A DNA stretch of 64,000 bases from Paratinospora sagittata (taxonomy: Eukaryota > Streptophyta > Magnoliopsida > Ranunculales > Menispermaceae). The notes beneath the pieces are model-generated. The model was not told where the DNA came from and made no database searches. It saw only the letters and a program-made list of their open reading frames with translations. This document shows, piece after piece, positions 60,801 to 64,000 of this stretch; the first letter of the stretch is position 1, and every line of letters starts with the position of its first letter. Location of the stretch: contig CM069603.1 in the NCBI GenBank assembly GCA_035771175.1, forward strand, positions 20,684,286 to 20,748,285, in the 5' to 3' direction. A program made the translations under genes and the position numbers.

Positions 60801-63033
60801 GTGTCAAAATATTAATTTTTCAAAAATAAGGCTATCCAGCAATTGGCACGTCTTAGACTAAAATCTTATATTTCTAACGAGAAAAATGTGGGCACTTCTG
60901 CTTGCTCGATTTCTCTATTCCTTCACAGTTTTGCCAGGTTATCTTAATTGAAATATTCTCTAGTAACACCTAGATGATTCCCATTGTCTCGCACGCCCAA
61001 AAAACTTTAGATTGAACAATGTTTTGAATTCAAATCATTTTGTAGTACTCTTGCTCTTTAACCTTCAACTTCAAATTTTATAAAACACTCATTCTCTAAT
61101 TTTCAAAAATTCAACACGCACGATATGTGCAAGTTAGATTGAGGTTTTCGAAGAGTTTTTCAAGAGAAGAAAGTAATGATTCTTGCCTTTGCAAAAAAAG
61201 GCTTCGAATTGAATCAAAATAGCAATCTGTCTTGATGTTCAGCTAGTTCTTCATTTTATCCCTTGTGTGCTAAGATTTGCAGAGGCTATCCATTGTTTAA
61301 AACTCTAAGGATATGAAGTGGTCTCGGTAAGATAACACATCAAAGAGGAACACATCACCTGTTTTGCATCAAGAACACATCAAACAATAGCTTTCGAATT
61401 CTACAATGATCAAGCTCGAAGAACGAAGACATATCTCATGTCTAATGCATTAGTTTGATCTCTGGTGTGTAAGGTAACCCCTCGATCAATCTTAGCACTA
61501 AAACTCTGAAAATTGCAAAGTCTTCAAAATCACTTTCGATATAGTATTTCATTTTTACAAAAATGTTTTCCGAAAGGTTTTAATCATAATTTTAATGAGT
61601 TTTGAATTATTTAAAAGTGTTTATTCTTATATCAAAGTGTTTTGAGTCAATGAAATGGTTCTTTAGTGTCAAAATATTAATTTTTCAAAAATAAGGCTAT
61701 CCAGCAATTGGCACGTCTTAGACTAAAATCTTATATTTCTAACGAGAAAAATGTGGGCACTTCTGCTTGCTCGATTTTTCTATTCCTTCACAGTTTTGCC
61801 AGGTTATCTTAATTGAAATATTCTCTAGTAACACCTAGATGATTCCCATTGTCTCGCACGCCCAAAAAACTTTAGATTGAACAATGTTTTGAATTCAAAT
61901 CATTTTGTAGTACTCTTGCTCTTTAACCTTCAACTTCAAATTTTATAAAACACTCATTCTCTGATTTTCAAAAATTCAACACTCACGATATTTGCAAGTT
62001 AGATTGAGGTTTTCGAAGAGTTTTTCAACAGAAGAAAGTAATGATTCTTGCCTTTGCAAAAAAAGGCTTCGAATTGAATCAAAATTGCAATCTGTCTTGA
62101 TGTTCAGCTAATTCTTCATTTTATCCCTTGTGTGCTAAGATTTGCAGAGGCTATCCATTGTTTAAAACTCTAAGTATATGAAGTGGTCTCGGTAAGATAA
62201 CACATCAAAGAGGAACACATCACCTGTTTTGCATCAAGAACACATCAAACAATAGCTTTCGAATTCTACAATGATCAAGCTCGAAGAACGAAGACATATC
62301 TCATGTCTAATGCATTAGTTTGATCTCTGGTGTGTAGGGTAACCCCTCGATCAATCTTAGCACTAAAACTCTGAAAATTGCAAAGTCTTCAAAACCACTT
62401 TCGATATAGTATTTCACTATTACAAAAATGTTTTCCGAAAGGTTTTAATCATAATTTTAATGAGTTTTGAATTATTTAAAAGTGTTTATTCTTATATCAA
62501 AGTGTTTTGAGTCAATGAAATGGTTCTTTAGTGTCAAAATATTAATTTTTCAAAAATAAGGCTATCCAGCAATTGGCACGTCTTAGACTAAAATCTTATA
62601 TTTCTAACGAGAAAAATGTGGGCACTTCTGCTTGCTCGATTTCTCTATTCCTTCACAGTTTTGCCAGGTTATCTTAATTGAAATATTCTCTAGTAACACC
62701 TAGATGATTCCCATTGTCTCGCACGCCCAAAAAACTTTAGATTGAACAATGTTTTGAATTCAAATCATTTTGTAGTACTCTTGCTCTTTAACCTTCAACT
62801 TCAAATTTTATAAAACACTCATTCTCTAATTTTCAAAAATTCAACACGCACGATATGTGCAAGTTAGATTGAGGTTTTCGAAGAGTTTTTCAAGAGAAGA
62901 AAGTAATGATTCTTGCCTTTGCAAAAAAAGGCTTCGAATTGAATCAAAATAGCAATCTGTCTTGATGTTCAGCTAGTTCTTCATTTTATCCCTTGTGTGC
63001 TAAGATTTGCAGAGGCTATCCATTGTTTAAAAC
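57844..63033. repeat. Higher-order repeat: 1730-bp dimer, three copies
   Basis: Monomers 57844, 59574 and 61304 share TTTTTCAACAGAAG and CAGCTAATTC. Monomers 58709, 60439 and 62169 share AAAACCACTTTC, TTTCACTATTAC, GATTTCTCTATTCC, CTCTAATTTTC, GATATGTGC and AAAATAGCAATC. The last two dimers differ at about one site. The first dimer is slightly more diverged in its first monomer. This is the youngest-looking amplification in the window. Confidence 0.9.
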
Positions 63034-64000
63034 TCTAAGGATATGAAGTGGTCTCGGTAAGATAACACATCAAAGAGGAACACATCACCTGTTTTGCATC
63101 AAGAACACATCAAACAATAGCTTTCGAATTCTACAATGATCAAGCTCGAAGAACGAAGACATATCTCATGTCTAATGCATTAGTTTGATCTCTGGTGTGT
63201 AAGGTAACCCCTCGATCAATCTTAGCACTAAAACTCTGAAAATTGCAAAGTCTTCAAAATCACTTTCGATATAGTATTTCATTTTTACTAAAATGTTTTC
63301 CGAAAGGTTTTAATCATAATTTTAAAGAGTTTTGAATTATTTAAAAGTGTTTATTCTAATATCAAAGTGTTTTGAGTCAATGAAATGGTTCTTTAGTGTC
63401 AAAATATTAATTTTTCAAAAATAAGGCTATCCAGCAATTGGCACGTCTTAGACTAAAATCTTATATTTCTAACGAGAAAAATGTGGGCACTTCTGCTTGC
63501 TCGATTTTTCTATTCCTTCACCGTTTTGCCAGGTTATCTTAATTGAAATATTCTCCAGTAACACCTAGATGATTCCCATTGTCTCGCACGCCCAAAAAAC
63601 TTTAGATTGAACAATATTTTGAATTCAAATCATTTTGTAGTACTCTTGCTCTTTAACCTTCCACTTCAAATTTTATAAAGCACTTATTCTCTGATTTTCA
63701 AAAATACAACACGCACGATATTTGCAAGTTAGATTGAGGTTTTCGAAGAGTTTTTCAAGAGAAGAAAGTAATGATTCTTGCCTTTGCAAAAAAGGGCTTC
63801 GAATTGAATCAAAATTGCAATCTGTCTTGATGTTCAGCTAGTTCTTCATTTTATCCCTTGTGTGCTAAGATTTGCAGAGGCTATCCATTGTTTAAAACTC
63901 TAAGTATATGAAGTGGTCTCGGTAAGATAACACATCAAAGAGGAACACATCACCTGTTTTGCATCAAGAACACATCAAACAATAGCTTTCGAATTCTACA

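Larger units (their letters stand above)
22401..64000. repeat. Satellite array, right arm (48 full monomers plus a partial)
   Basis: Continuation of the left array in the same orientation. Monomers start (TCTAAG) at 22406, 23271, 24137, 25002, 25867, 26731, 27596, 28461 and so on to 63034, with a partial copy from 63899. Lengths are nearly all 864-866 bp; the exceptions are 856 and 848. No inversion, foreign insertion or gene was seen in 41.6 kb. Small ORFs (69 and 68 codons near 33084, 34813 and 48955) arise from one-base changes in the monomer and are not genes. Sub-blocks with higher-order organisation are listed separately. Confidence 0.97.

Overview
The window looks like heterochromatic DNA of a flowering plant. 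Two components fill it: a very long satellite array and one full-length LTR retrotransposon inserted into that array. I see no host gene, tRNA, rRNA or CRISPR. The plant origin is inferred from the element: a Ty3/gypsy chromovirus of the Tekay/Del type, primed by initiator-Met tRNA, with an extra ORF of a plant-transposon family. I do not recognise the satellite, so I cannot name the species.

Layout. Positions 1-11240 hold 13 head-to-tail copies of an AT-rich satellite monomer of 864-865 bp. Positions 11241-22400 (11160 bp) hold the retrotransposon on the minus strand, bounded by a 5-bp target duplication (AAAAC). Positions 22401-64000 continue the same satellite in the same orientation and phase, with 48 full monomers and a partial one. 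About 52.8 kb of the 64 kb is satellite. The monomers are not all equivalent. Linked diagnostic variants define monomer types that recur in order, and local dimers (about 1730 bp) and trimers (2595 bp) have been copied almost without change. This is higher-order repeat structure of the kind produced by unequal exchange.

The element, read 5' to 3' on the minus strand: 5' LTR (22400-20824), PBS (20818-20807), a long A-rich and palindromic leader, an extra ORF with similarity to the putative plant transposon protein family (19613 or 19526 down to 18585), a spacer with three degenerate repeats, one uninterrupted gag-pol ORF of 1572 codons (17799-13081), a purine tract (12858-12843) and the 3' LTR (12842-11241). 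The polyprotein carries Gag, a zinc knuckle, protease, reverse transcriptase, RNase H, integrase and a C-terminal chromodomain-like module. All catalytic residues are visible. Apart from one repeat unit and homopolymer length the two LTRs read as identical, so the insertion is very young and possibly still competent.

Most interesting points. (1) The LTR promoter carries 18-19 tandem 20/21-bp units, each centred on GAACGTTC. This is a two-pentamer heat-shock-element core repeated every two helical turns, and the array ends about 10 bp upstream of a TATA box. (2) Both ORFs have a strong splice-acceptor-like sequence just upstream of an ATG, and a good donor lies in the leader. This suggests that alternative splicing could choose between the extra ORF and gag-pol. 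(3) The satellite shows nested higher-order repeats. A paralogous uninterrupted copy of the insertion junction (28460/28461) shows that the element arrived after the block duplication.
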